Source: Eutypa lata (Eukaryota; Ascomycota; Sordariomycetes; Xylariales; Diatrypaceae). From it: a stretch of DNA of 64,000 bases. The translations under genes and the position numbers were made by a program. Shown here one piece after another: positions 21,226 to 33,932 of this stretch; position 1 is the stretch's first letter, and the number at the start of each line of letters is the position of its first letter. The notes under the pieces are model-generated. The model saw only the letters and a program-made list of their open reading frames with translations, did not search any database and was not told where the DNA came from. Location of the stretch: the NCBI GenBank assembly GCA_022661535.1, contig JAKULF010000011.1:1054001-1118000 (forward strand). Reading direction: 5' to 3'.

Positions 21226-23978
21226 TCACATCTCACTCCCTCTAGCCTTGAACTGGGCGGGGAATACGTTGTTCTCTCCAAAGATCACATCCTCATCTCC
21301 CAGTCCGACTGTCTCTGTCTCCACGGCTCTTCTGATAGGGCTTTTCGCCTTCGATCGTTGAGGGGCCAGTTCCTCTTCCATGGAAGGTTGATATTCGGGC
21401 CCTTTAGCCATAGTGGGTCGACGGACAGCAGGCTTCTTTCCCGTAATGACTTGATAGAGCGACAGAGGCTCATCCTCCTTCTTCTCCTTAGCAGGCACAA
21501 CCGTCTTTACCGCCACGGCTCTTCCGAAAGACTTGTTCTCCTTCGACAACTGAGGTGCAAGTCCCTTTTTCTCAGATTCATGGTGAGCCAAAGACGACGT
21601 TCTGATAGGTAACTCCTCCCTCTTAGCCACACGATAGGAGGTCTGATCTTCCTTTGTCTCGCCGCTGACTGGAGCCTGCTCTGTCTTCTTTTCATTCTCG
21701 GCTATCGCTCTCATTTTCTTCTTCTTCGTTTCCTTCGCCTTGATATCGTCCTTGATGTGCTCGAGCATATCAATGACTTCGTGATCAACGAAGTCGAAAC
21801 TCGCAGTATGCGGAAAGGTAGCCTGGATAGGGGTCCGCTCACCAGCACTGTCCTCGACATATCCATCGCCGATCTCGAACGGCATGGGCGGCGACATCAT
21901 CGGTGGCGTCGGCACTGGTGCATTCGCAACCCCTCCTTCTCCTCCTATTCCACCAGCCGCAGCCGCAGCAGCACCCCCACCACTACCACCACTGGCACCA
22001 CCAGCAACGCCGGGGACAAACCCACTATCCAAGACGGAATTCCACGTATCAAAGTCGAGGACCTCCTGATAGACCTGGGCGACATCATCCTTTCCAACGC
22101 TCAAGAGGACCTCGGCGATATCGTCCTCCAGCTCCTCGATGTGGGCGTCCATGCCGGCGGCGCGGCGCTGCGCCTCGGCGGCCCGCAGGTGGGCCTCGTC
22201 GAGCTTGTGCTGGACGTCGCGGAGGTAGTTTGCCATGTGGTTCTGGATGCGCTGGCGGCGCATCTCGCGGCGCTGCCGCTCGAGCGCCTCCCGCTGGTAC
22301 GCCTCCTGCACCGCGCGGCGGTGCCGCAGGTGCGGCACCAGGTACGTGCGCAGGGCCGTGAGCTCCAGCTCCAGCGCCTTGACCTTCTCGTCCTGCTGCT
22401 GCGCCGTGTGCTGCAGCGACGCCGAGACCGCGTCCGCCGTCGCGATCGACGCCCACTGCGCCGCGAGGTGCGCCGTCAGCGTCGCGCCGGCCTGCGCCCC
22501 CATCCCGGGTCCCGGGATGTGGTTCGCGGCTTCTTGGACTTCGGTCTGGGGTTTGGTTAAGTTGGGGGTTAGCGATAGTGTCCGCGTAATTCTATTTTAT
22601 TTTTTATATATATATTTCTTATTTTTCGTTATGTCATAACGTAGAGTATGATGGACTGCAAGGGGCGGACCGAGACAGGGATTTACATATGTGAAAAAAA
22701 GGGGATGGGGGTGAGGAGTCCAATGAGATAGCAGTCGAACTTACGAAAGAAAACATCTCGGACTCTGCGACAAACTCCTTGTAGTTGTTCTTCCGGCCGT
22801 ACATGTGGTCGCGTATCTCCCTCGCGGCGATCGGGTTCATGCGGCTGAACTTGCCCATGAAATTGGCCGACTTGGCAAAGTTCTCGTCGGGGACGCCGGG
22901 CGCCGTGAAGACGATGGACGGGTTCGGCGTAACTTCGTAGTGCGGGCTCATCCATCCGCCGTCGATCTCGTCTCGCTGGTCGATTCTGTAGCGCATATAC
23001 GACGGCACGCGGTCGCTCTTCGCGGAATGGGGCACCTCGGGTGTGGGAGGTCGGAGGCGCTTGGTCTCCCCCTTTTTTGGTTTTGCGTCAGAAGTTAGTG
23101 AAAGTGCGAATCAATCAATTATATTGCGATTCTAATCCATTGTTGATTTGGTGGGTAGGTCGATGGATGGGTAAGGTATTTCAACTGGGAGGCTTGCTTA
23201 CCTCGTCTAGATACACTTTGATCTCGTCATCGTCCCAGCGCAGGCAGCCCTTGGACCAGGCGAGGAAAGTGCAGGGCGAAATGCGACCGCTTGTAGTTCC
23301 GGCCTCGTCGTCATCCGAATCCGGTTCGAGTACCTGGTCGGCCTTCTCCTTCTGCTCCTGGTAGAACTTTATGTCCGCATCTTCGGGAACCTCGAGGTGC
23401 GTAGTTTTAGGACGGTTCATCTCGAAAACCGCATCGCGCGGCGTATGACCGGACGGGCTTTCAGAAGCAAGGATCTCATCAATCGTCTCCAGCATTCTGG
23501 GAGACAAGGTGGCACGGAATATTAGCAAATCATTTTTCATCTATAGAGAACTTTATAGGGTAAATTTTATAGTTGTGCATGACATACCTGGAAACCCTTT
23601 TCTTCTTGTCAGCGGGCGGGTTAGTCGAGGGAAGGTCCTCTCGCTCTCGGATCCAGTCAAACAAGGGGTCTTCGTAGCCTCCCATGGTGGAACCACGCAT
23701 CTTGAAATAGGCTTGCATCATGGAGTTCGTAATAACTTGTTTAGTATGGCTCCCTTGGTTTTGATCGCCGGAACAAGCAGGAAGGAAAAGGTGGTTTTTA
23801 ACTTGATTATGGTCGTCAGTGTCAGCATTGGATCATCGACCTAGATGGACTCACCTCCATTATGGTGATGACCAGCATGAGAGTCTCTGGGGGCATCGTA
23901 GAAAGGCTTCATCCTCGAGCCCTGAGAAGAGCTGATCGGACTGTCATCCGGCTGTAGTTCTATCTTGAGTCGACTCAT
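21226..23978 (-). CDS. Five-exon coiled-coil protein of unknown function
   Basis: I do not recognise a named family. The model has five exons: 23978-23855, 23801-23588, 23496-23202, 23071-22745 and 22545-21226, giving 759 residues with every junction in frame. Donors are GTGAGT, GTATGT, GTAAGC and GTAAGT, and branch-like TGCTGAC, TGCTAAT, CTAAC and CGCTAAC precede the acceptors. The fourth intron is long (199 nt). The first half is hydrophilic and contains L-F-D-W-I-R-E-R and F-L-A-W-S-K-G-C-L-R-W segments that look conserved, then Y-M-R-Y-R-I-D. Residues about 364-469 form a strongly charged Arg/Glu/Ala coiled coil. A Gly/Ala-rich linker follows at about 495-530. The last 130 residues contain a duplicated motif, L-A-P-Q-x-S-K with a following R-A-V-x-x-x-T-V, at about 649 and 713. 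A structural or scaffold role is only a guess. The exon 4 acceptor could alternatively lie 6 nt downstream. Confidence 0.75.
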
Positions 23979-25436
23979 GATTGATCGGGAACCAGTGGTC
24001 GTCTTGTTGTAGAAACGAATTGATGGGATCAGGAAGGTGGGTAAACAAGACGAAAGAAACTTGGTACGGCCCTAAATAAACAAACGAAACGAAGAAATGA
24101 AAAAGAGTACAATTCGCCGCGTGCGAAATGGATTGGAATGAATTATGGCGCCTGTACTGAACAAGAAATATCGGAATAGACAAAGTCAAGCAGGATGAAA
24201 TAGAAAGAAAAACCTGGATGAGGTTGTATCTGGGAGAGGTGAAATGTTGTTTGGGAAAGCTTGCTTTAAAATTTATGGTACAGCTTTTCAGAATCACCAA
24301 GCTTGTCGTCGCTTCATAAACAGGTAGTAGTAACGCCATGTATGTAACTTGATACGGGTACAGACAAGGCATCTACTACAGAAAGCAAGAACCCTTGTGG
24401 CACTAACTACAATCAGCCAGACAACACAGCAACACTACTTGTGGTATCGTCAGCAACCATAATACAAGTGAAGTTAAAGCTACCCTTCAAAGGATCTATC
24501 CAGCATAAGTATCCCACTGTAGAAGTTACATACCTGGTTTCACTACCTTATGTACCTGGTAAATGGAAGTACGTATCTATGCATATACTGTCATTCAACC
24601 TTTATTACCTTGTATTCAAAGGAACTTTCAACTTTCCAGCAGTGTGAAGACCAGTGCATTAGTCATTTGATCCCAAGGCATTGGTTTATAATTCATGAAG
24701 TTAGGCATAGGTCACGTATGAACCACCCTACGACACCATACAACCATATCTTTCCTTAGACAGAAATCAAGACAGGAAGTTTGCACAAATATCAAAAGGG
24801 ATTCGTAGAATGCTTTCTTATCTGTCCTCTATATTCATGACAATGGTATTAATCTGGTAGCTGACATTATGAATTTATTTAGGAGTGATATATAAGTATG
24901 CCAGGCAAGTAAGAGTGTGGGATGTAAATATCTAACAGGCTTCCTATTACCAAATACTCTTCTTTCAGCTGGTCTGTTAGCACTGTATATTATTGAAGGG
25001 GCTAGCCATAGCCTCTGACAGTAGTCATAAATGGCGTACAGTTCTTCGTCAAGACTTTTGAGCTTTCGCTACTACAAGGGATATATTTATATGGGTACCG
25101 ACATAAACAAAAAAGAAAACTAAGAGGGTAAGAATCTTTGCTGTATCTGTAGCTAATATTGTGTTTCTGGACTTTTACATTTTCACAAACCACTTAGGTA
25201 GCCAGTGTAGGCTTGACCATAGTAGCCAAGCAGCTCTCGGAAGCAACCAGAGGAATATGAAGTTCATATTTTGTAAAATATCTCGTCAATTATAGTATCT
25301 GCAAGCTATCGTACTCCCAACAATGGAAGTTACTCATCTTCTGCGAGGCTGGGCACTCTTCAGCATCGCCTTCGAAATACAGGCAACGATCCTTTAATAA
25401 CTACCGAACACTCAATTCCTCGCCTAAACATAAAAA
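23979..25436. other. Intergenic region, 1.46 kb
   Basis: Upstream of the coiled-coil gene and downstream of the DUF1996 gene. Open frames here are short and without recognisable features. Likely UTRs and promoter. Confidence 0.35.
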
Positions 25437-26595
25437 TCAAGCCACGGGCATGCCACCAGGCAGCTCAGTGAGCCAGCCATCAAGCTCGTCGTCCACATCA
25501 GACTGCTTGGTGCACTGGTTGGCCTGCTGCAGCGACTGGACCTGAAGGGTAGGGCAGTTGATGTTGTTATTGAAGAGGTCCGAGTTGCAGTTCGCATCGA
25601 GGGCGCGCTGGAGGGCATTTCCCTTCCAGCCAAACACGTAATCGCCGTGGATGCCATAGCCGGTCTTATCGCCGAACGACCAGACGAAGGGCTGCGAGCC
25701 GTCGGTCGGCCAGTCGGCCCGGTTGTTGAACGGGCGCGTGTCCCAGTACGTCTCGTAGAAGACCTGGGGCACGGTGACGGGGTGGGTGGACGGGCACGCG
25801 TTCCCGTTCGGGTAGGCCACGTGGCTCTGGTGGTCGGGCGAGTCCAGGTTGACGCCGTCCCAGCACGTCGGGAACCGGATCGACACCATGATGCCGGCGG
25901 GGCACGCCGTCGTCGGGAAGTTCAGCGTCTGCCCGCCCCGCGTCATCGACGTCTGCAGGCACGTGAAGTCCAGGTACTTGTACTTGGCGTTGAGCTCCTG
26001 CGCCGACCGGAACGCCGGGTCCCCCACCGTCATCCGGAACCCCGGCTTGAACGCCGTCGCCGCCCCGCTCGTCAGGTAGTACACCGTCTGCCCGCCGCTC
26101 GCCCCCGTGTACCCCAGCTCGTTGCCGAACGTGTTCACCTTGTGGAAGGTGCCATTCTGCGCGCTATTTATCTTTTTGTTAGCTATCCTAATCCATCATC
26201 GACTTGGAATGGAAAGAAAAGAAAAGAGGGCTCCGAACCGGAAGAACAACGTCGCCGTCCAGTAGTTAGAGAAGTCTTCGGTGGGCGTGCAGGAGGTGCA
26301 CGTAGCCGTCGACGGCAGGTCGTGTGTGGTGTGGTCCATCGTCTGGTTGAAGGCATTTCCGCCGACGATCTGGTGGAGGTGAGGCGATGGGTTCTCGCCG
26401 GGGTTGACGAGGCTACGATGTAATGGTTTCACGTCAGTAAAGTCGGGTCTCTTTCTCTCTTCGCCCATGTATTCTAATCCATGTTTACTTACGGATCCAA
26501 CCGCTCAACAACGAGCTGCGAGCAGGAGAAGCGCAGCGTCGCGGCGTTGGCGATGGCCGCGCCGGCCACGAGAAGGAGAGACCTCCAGAACATCT
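25437..26595 (-). CDS. DUF1996 secreted protein, signal-peptide exon apparently frameshifted
   Basis: Exons 26595-26493, 26412-26239 and 26163-25437. Exons 2 and 3 join in frame and encode a near-complete DUF1996 domain: P-S-P-H-L-H-Q-I-V-G-G-N-A-F-N early, then S-N-Y-W-T-A-T-L-F-F, F-P-T-C-W-D-G and H-P-V-T-V-P-Q-V. These proteins are typical secreted fungal proteins of unknown activity. Exon 1 is odd. The frame that matches the family (S-L-L-L-V-A-G-A-A-I-A-N-A, then T-L-R-F-S-C-S-Q-L-V-V-E-R-L-D-P) has no ATG, whereas the ATG at 26595 is two bases out of frame. The shift falls in a (GA)4 run at 26576-26583 ((TC)4 on the coding strand); three units would put the ATG in frame and give a 333-residue protein. 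Either this allele is broken, the assembly has a 2-bp error, or an upstream exon supplies the start. Confidence 0.75.
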
Positions 26596-28578
26596 TGTTG
26601 TTGGACTGACTGACTGTGTTGTCGTCGAATAAACTCTCTCGACTGTGAAGGCTATGTTAAACCGTGCTCGCAGATCGCTACCGCTGTGTACTGTCCAATA
26701 CCACCAGGAGTCGGGTCCTGGGATTAAGGGGGAGAGCAGTCCTGGGATTATATCCTAGGTAGGTCTTCCACCCAGGCGATCACCCCCTCCTCCCGCACAG
26801 CGAATACCTCAATTGCCGACGATCCAGCCCATCTCGCAGGCATCGGATTATTTAGACGCAACCCAAACCAGGGTTTGTTGCTGTCCAGGTGCATCCAGGA
26901 CCCAATCACGAAGGGGGGCGACCTTACCCCCAGCTGCCCCAGGTAGGCCAGGTTTGTTCACTCGGAGGTTTCCTGCGCGCTGTGGGGTGCATAGTCAGGG
27001 GTGGGATTCGTCGGAGGGAGGTAGGGTAATAGAGCGGCCGCCGAATCAGCGCCCAGGTTTGGTATATAGGGCTGATATATTAACCTCTCTTCGCAATTTA
27101 TCCAGATTGAATTTTGCCGGGAAACGGGAAGGCCAACAACGCGCGCTGCGCATTGCCCAACGCGGCGACGAGGGAGACGTCTCGGCGCGACGGTAAGTCG
27201 GCCCACGTTTTGTACATGCGTAGAAAGAAAGAAAAAATATCCTGAGATATTTTTAGAAGAGTTGCCGCTTCCTTCGACGTTATATTGATCGCGAACAGGC
27301 ATCTGCATACCCGCGAAGACCGAGATATACTTGAGTGCAAAGGCGACTAGAACGCGGTCTGGCTAGCCAGTGGTCGAACTAAGATACGTGGATATAATTA
27401 TATCTAAGACTAGAATCATTTCTAATCATCATTTCTCGTTATATTACATAGTATGCCGCGGTACTGAAGGTCGACAATGCCCATCCAGGATCTAGACGTA
27501 TCGTCTGCAAGGAAACGGGGGCAAGGTAATGGATACGGATACCGATCTTGACCAACGAAAGGAACTGCGCTCTTCCATGTTTCCGGCGGACTTGACATGA
27601 CGTTAGGGAAACTAAGCGCTGGAAGACAGGGCTGATAAACCTCGCAGTAATGCAAGTCACCAGACATACCCTCGCTACCTAGGTAGGCAGAGCAGAAATG
27701 CGAGCGAGGTAATATATACTTTAATCTACTCACTGAACTCTAGACAACACCCAAGTGAAGCAATCGGCCCGAGGAAGACGCATGTATAGGAGCCCAGTCC
27801 AACTAGCCAATGCCGAAAAACGTTTCACGTCTTGTCTCCCTGCTGACTTTGAACGTCTGCTAAAATTAGAAAACGTTATCATTGCAAAACAACCGTCTAC
27901 TATCGGCAAGAGACGGCTTCTCGATATTACAGCGGCATAGGAAGGGATCCCTACGTAGGTAGTTCTGAGATTAGGTACAGTACCTACATAGTTTCTAGCC
28001 GGGTATTCTTGGTAATAGACCACTATATGTCGATGGTGTTGGTGGTGGTGCAACATGGCATCTTTCTGACAATATGTCTCGTGATTGGCAGAGCCTTGGA
28101 ATCTCTTCGTCTTTTGGAGGGCCTCCATTCTGAGCTTCCCGCCGAGAACCTCGAAGAGCTGAAAGGCTTTGGTATGGGCTAGGGTGTAGCGAAATAGGGG
28201 TATGCGAGTTATGTAGACAATTGACTAGGTGGTAGTCCAAAGCGTAGGGGGGAAGGTAGCAGGCATATTGCAATTTTTCTAGCAACCATTAGAAACTATA
28301 CTCGAAATCTAGGTAGGCGTTGTGACTCAATCTCTGAATCCTTGGCTACACGTCGATACAGTGTAGAATTTACGAGCAAACCAAATGAATATCATCTACT
28401 GAGTTGATAAATACTTATGTGCCCCCACTAACGATCTAGTCAATTTAGGCACTCCGTTCTCTAACTATATCGAGTGCGATAAGAGGCAACAGTCTAGACC
28501 TCTCCCAAGCCATGGCGCAACGCAGCGCTAATAATACATCGTGGAGCTCCAATAAGATCACAGCTAAGGATGACCATT
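26596..28578. other. Intergenic region, 2 kb
   Basis: Upstream of the DUF1996 gene and downstream of RFC1. Several short open frames exist on both strands but none shows family features, splice structure or coding-like composition. TACCTAGGTAGG-like motifs occur near 26753, 27676 and 28310. Confidence 0.35.
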
Positions 28579-31500
28579 TCACTTTTTCGCCTTCTTAGCT
28601 CTACCCCGAGCCTTCGGCTTCACTTCCTCTTCATCGTCATCATCATCATCGGCCGCCGTGGTTCTAGCAGTTGCCTTAGTAGCCTTCTTGGCTGTCGCCT
28701 TCTTCGCCGGCTTAGCCTTGGGCTTCTTGATGTACTTATCCTTGCCGATATCCTCGTCCTCCTCATCGACGGGCTCGGCTGCCTCTATAGCCTCGGCCTC
28801 GTCTTCGTCCTCGATGGCCTCCTCGAGGTCTGGCTTATCTCGCGAGGCCTTTGCCGGTGCCACGATGCTGCTGGCCTTCATGAAGGGAATTGGATGAGCC
28901 ATGGTGTTGTAGCTGGACGAGTTTGTTAGTTTCAAGGAAGCTCAAAAGCATAAAAAAAAGGGGCTAAAGTAAATCTTGGACTTACAGTCTGGTGAATGCA
29001 GCCTTAGTTTGGGTCTCAATTTCGATCTTCTCTTCGTTCTGAGGACCGACGCCAAGTTCCTTGATTGAATCGAAATCCTCTCTCGTAAGGTAGTAGCTGT
29101 CCATAAGCTCGATGACCTCTTCGACAGACTCCTTGCCCTCATCGGCAAGTTTCTGGATGAGCTGTGTCCAGAGTACCGGTAGATACTGTTGGCGGATCTC
29201 ATTATGGTCGCCGGAAGACTTGAGTCGCATATGTGAATGGATCTCTCGGACGTATTTGCCGAGTTTGCCGTATTTACTGTTGTTTCCAAGCCAAGATGTA
29301 AAGTTAGAGCCCAGCAATTGGCCAGCGACGAAGCTGGATGGTCTGACTGAACTAAAGACCGCATGAGTGGGCATCAGACTCCATTGTTGCTGTGGCCCGT
29401 GGATCATTCGATCGACTAGATCGCCATCACTGATACTCTCGGCCGCCTGATCAACGAGCTCAAGAGCTTTGAGATTGGCTTCACGCTTGCTGTACTGTTT
29501 GCCATTCAGCGATAATGGCTTCGTTCGCAAATAGTTCTCTTGTATCATAAGGTAACTGAACTCGTGGTCGTTGAAATAGAGCTCAATCTTGTCATTGAGG
29601 GTTGCCTTGCTTGCTGGGGTGAAGAGACCGCCGGCTAGCATCTTTTGGCAGATGTCCCATGGCTTGAGGACAATCGACTTCTCCCATGCCTTCGACATAT
29701 CCTTGCTCTGACTAAAGTCCATAGAGGTTTGATCTAGTTTGACCGTAGACAGCATGTTGACAATTTGCCGAATATCCCGGTTACTTCCTTCAATGAGCGC
29801 GTCGAGGACCTGTGGCGAGAGCTTTAAACCTTCGCGATGGCAGACGGTCATCATACGCGATCGGATCTGTTCGATCGTTGGACGCTGGAACTTCACATCG
29901 AATGCTACAAAGTCGAATGGCTTCATCTTTTGTAGTTTTCGATCATTGCAAATGAGAATCAGAGGTACCTCGGTTTTCTTGCAGAACTTAGCAAGAGCAC
30001 CAACACCACCACGATCGCCACCTGACATGCCATCAACCTCGTCCATGATAAGCACTATCTTTTTCTTCTCCTTATCGACTTTCTTTCCCTCGGCGGCGAA
30101 GTAACCATTGAGTGAAGTGTTGTTCATGGCTTCGCTAACGCCGGCCTCCACGAGCTTCTTGCTGCGACTATCGCTGGCGTTACTCTCTAGCACATCATAA
30201 TCTTCAAGCTTCGCAGCTAGGTGAGCCGCAGTTGTTTTGCCTATTCCAGGGGGCCCGGATATAATGATGGCTCGGGCCCCACCCATGCCGTCCGCACCAC
30301 GTTTCTGGAAGTTGTATTTACGGTGCTTGGGCCAATTCTTCAGCCAATTCTGGATCTTCTCCACAGAAGCTTTGTTCCCGCAGATGTGACTCGGCTGAGT
30401 GGGAGCGTATTTGACCGTCCAAAGCTGCGCGGACGGAGGAACACCGGCCGGCGGTGGTCGAACGGCACCACGAGCGGCAGCAGCTTTTGCAGCCTTCTCT
30501 GCTTCAACCTTTTTGGCCTTTTCCTCTTGCTCCATCTCCGCTGCTTGTTTCTTGATTTTCTCTTCTTCTTCTTTCCGCTTCTGCCGTAACTTCTCAGCAC
30601 TTTTCCCACTCCCGCCACTTGCAGGCAGACGACGAATGAGCTCAAATAAACCTTCCTCATTAATCGTCTTGATACCATGCTGCTTAATCTTTGCCAGTTT
30701 GCTGGGGCCTGCATCTTCTCCAAGGACTACGTAGTTCGTCTTGCTGCTGGGCGCACCAGTGATCTTGCCACCATAACGCTTGCACAAAGCCTGAGCTTCA
30801 TCACGCGAGATGGTTGACAACTGCCCGGTGAAAACAAAGGTTAAACCTGCTAGACAGTCTTCTTCTCCCTCGGGTAGTTCTGCTGTTGGGTTTGGGGGTG
30901 GACCGGAGTTACCTCCACCGCCCTGAGTTTTTTTCCAGTCAAATTTGGCATTCGGGTCTTTCGCAGGCGGTGTTGGGGGTCTGACGGTGGGTATGTCGTC
31001 AAAGATGGCCTGGATCTCTGCGTTCTCGGGTTGGTCAGGTTTCTTTTCTCTGGGAGCCCTGGGTTTCTTTGCGGCTGGCTTTTTGAGAGAAGCAGGTTCA
31101 TCTTCCTCTTCATCCGACTCAGGCTCGGGAGTCTTCCTCTTTTTGGTTGCTGTCGTTGGTTTGCTCTTCTTCGTTGTCTTCGAAGTAAGGGGTTCATCAT
31201 CTTCGTCTTCTACCTTCGCAGCAGGCTTCTTTCTAGATGCAATACGTTTCGGCTTGGGTAGGGCTTCCTCCTCGCTCTCCTCCTCAGCATAATCGTCATT
31301 CTTGCGTTTATTGCGACCTTTAACATTAGCTGCAAAGATGTCATCTCCACCATCAGCATCATCGTCCATAAATGCGTCGTCATCGTCTAGGTCGTAGGTC
31401 TTGAGAGTAGTAGATCGCGTCTTAGAAGGCGTCTGGCCGCCCGTCCTTGTAGATGCTGACTTGTTCCGAGGGCTTGCACGAACTGCAGTTTTTGGCTTTG

Positions 31501-31973
31501 ATTCAGGCTTCGGTTGCTCTGATTTGACGGCAGGTTTGGCTTTGGGTTTGCTGGAGGCAAAGTATTCGCTAGCTGTGGTGGCGGTTCCTTGAACCTCGCT
31601 CTTACTTATGAAAAGGTCAGCAGGGGGAGTTATCGTAGGGCCACACATATCCACTTACGCTGCCTTTTTTCTAGGTGTTGAGCGGGTAGCTAGTTTCTTC
31701 GTCCTTTGAATTTGTTTAGCTTTGTATTCTGGATCTGAGATGATGAGACCTCCAATTGTCACTTACTCGACGACTTTCTCCTCTTCCTCATCACTATCGT
31801 CTATGACCTTCCGACCCTCTGTCATGCTCTAATTAGCGTTAATCATAGTAAAGGTGTATAGAAGTAGGCATACTAGTGCGTCGCTTTGAGGGCTCCTCTT
31901 CTGCCTTCTTCGGGGCAGGTTTCGGCGGAGCTGCACCTCCTTTAGGTCCAAAGAAAGAACGAATGTCGGACAT
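28579..31973 (-). CDS. RFC1: Replication factor C subunit 1 (clamp-loader large subunit)
   Basis: Five exons: 31973-31874, 31818-31767, 31703-31659, 31604-28986 and 28912-28579, giving 1049 residues with all joins in frame. RFC loads the PCNA clamp at primer-template junctions during nuclear DNA replication and repair. The N-terminus M-S-D-I-R-S-F-F-G is the PIP-like motif of Rfc1. A long Lys/Glu-rich region follows, then a BRCT domain at about 314-392 (G-L-T-F-V-F-T-G-Q-L, Y-G-G-K-I-T). Next is a charged coiled-coil-like stretch, and then the AAA+ domain with Walker A G-P-P-G-I-G-K-T at about 516-523 and Walker B L-I-M-D-E-V-D-G at about 584-591. The C-terminal RFC1 domain ends with H-P-I-P-F-M-K-A and a basic tail (K-K-A-T repeats, then a D/E run). 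The short N-terminal exons of 52 and 45 nt are easily missed. Confidence 0.93.
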
Positions 31974-32666
31974 TGTGTAATTAAGCAGAGCAACAACGTC
32001 CGCTCGGGGTTTTGGTAGGTTGTTGTGCCAAAAGAAGGTGTGTGCACCCAAAAAGTTGTGGTAGAGAGCTCGAGGCTTAAGAAGAGACGTCGAGGTCGGG
32101 TCGGATTAGTTAGACGCGTTTATGACGCGATCTGTGGGAACATCCCTGGCAGTCATTAACTAAATGGTTTCGGTAAGACAATGCTAGAATGCACAGACCA
32201 CTATTGCGCTAGGCAGAACCGAACCTGCCTAAACCTGCCTGCTTTGTACCCTGATCTTTCAGGACTTTCAACGGGTTGCATCTCAGCCAGTTGACATAAT
32301 AAAGGTACTTTTATTATGCGATGTGACTCTGATGAAAGCAAATTTTGGGATTTATTTGAGAGGTTTATTTAGTGTTGCAACATAGGCGCGAGTTCCAAAC
32401 ATGACTGCAGAGGTACTAAAAACCCATGTCTTTAGAATTGCGAGAGAAGTATTACGATAGTTATCCAATAACGGCAGCTTCTTATCCTAAATATGGACTT
32501 GCTTACCGTCCCTTTCTATGTATAATGATCAATCTACTATGAGACGATACACATCTTCTGCTCAGGTTGACGCCATACAGGACAACATAAACCTTTCAAC
32601 ATGGAACTTACCTACTAAGTAATCTTGAAAGAGATGCTCATGAGAAGGGTTTGTATCAATGCCAAT
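31974..32666. other. Intergenic region between GCN5 and RFC1
   Basis: About 690 bp separating two genes on the same strand; it must hold the GCN5 terminator and the RFC1 promoter. No gene seen. Confidence 0.4.
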
Positions 32667-33932
32667 TCATTCTTCCAGTAATTCATACCACTCCGGAATC
32701 TCCTTAATCAAGCTCCACATATACTTCTCCAGTTTGACCGAACACTTGCTGTATACCGTTGTTTCGTCGTTATACTTCCGGCAGTTACTATAAATTAATT
32801 TGACATCGTCGACGAGGTCTTTCGGGGCCTGGTATTGAGCCTCGTGCAATCTTTCTTCCACCGTTGATAAATCCATCGGTGACGTAATGACATTGTAATA
32901 ATCAGGCACTTCATCTCTATTGACCGGGTTGAGGAACGGCCATGCCTGTTTGTGGTTTTGAAGTTGATATAGAAACCGCCGAAGCTGGTTGAAATGAGGT
33001 CCGCGCCGTGGTTCCCTTGCTAATTTGTCCATATCTGGAGACCAGCTCGTGGCCCGAATGGCAGGAATGGAGAGAGGGTCAATTGGAGTAACAACACCAT
33101 TGGCCCATTGCGTAGGCGGTTGATGGATCATGTGGCTTTTGCTCACGGCACGAATTTTCGCTAGGACGGTTTCCTTCTGCTTCAGAAGCATACGACCAAC
33201 TTCGAGGTAACGTACTCGGGGAACCATAGAGCATTGCATGATTGTCCCTCCTTCGTAATCCTTGATGTACCCCATCCAGATCGACTTCTCGAGACTAATC
33301 TCTTTGGTGAAGCCTTGTTTTTGAAAGTACCCAGTGGCATAATTATCAGCGTAAGTTAGAAAATGCATCACTGGGGAGGTAGCTTTGACGTAATCCTTCA
33401 AATGGGCCATCATATGTGCTCCGTACCCTTTCACCTGCTGGTCAGATGAGACGGCGCAAAAAACGATTTCAGCAAACTTGCGTTGTCGAAATGGTCGGAA
33501 AGTTATTCCGCCGATGACCTCTAAAGGTTTTTTGACGATGGCTACGGATACATGAGTGCGATCATAGACGAGACGTGCGATATAATCTTTGGGCATTTTC
33601 GGAAGTTGCTTTTGAAACAGGCATTTGAGACCAGTGAGAATAATCCAACTCTCTCTAGCACCATCATTATTGACAGCTCGGAATTCGATGTCGCCATTTC
33701 TTTCTTCTACAACTGCAGGCTTCAATTTAAGTCAGTTGGAATGTTTCCAACCATTTGAAGGTGCTAGTATGTATACCTTCTCTGGGAAAGGAATCCTCCG
33801 GGTTGCAAGCCCATCGTGGGAGCCTTTGATTCTTTTGGCGATAGGCGGGGTATTCAATTCATCGGAGGCATGGCGCTTTACGAGATTTTGCTCGCTGTCG
33901 GCTGGAAATGATTGCGATTCTACTTTACCCAT
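32667..33932 (-). CDS. GCN5: Histone acetyltransferase Gcn5 (SAGA/ADA catalytic subunit)
   Basis: Two exons, 33932-33777 and 33719-32667, joined in frame to 402 residues, the usual length for fungal Gcn5. It acetylates histone H3 tails as part of SAGA and ADA in the nucleus. The GNAT domain shows F-A-E-I-V-F-C-A-V with the catalytic Glu, then the acetyl-CoA loop [10 protein letters not shown]. The [11 protein letters not shown] segment and [12 protein letters not shown] match the yeast protein. The C-terminal bromodomain contains [15 protein letters not shown] and [10 protein letters not shown], with the acetyl-lysine-binding Asn in N-C-R-K-Y-N. The 56-nt intron (33776-33720) splits F-P-E-K and P-A-V-V-E-E-R. 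It is divergent from MRPL16 across 451 bp. Confidence 0.96.

Noticed and set aside
26813..27196. 127-codon + strand frame upstream of the DUF1996 gene
   Set aside because: No recognisable domain and lies in the probable promoter region; no intron signals in frame.
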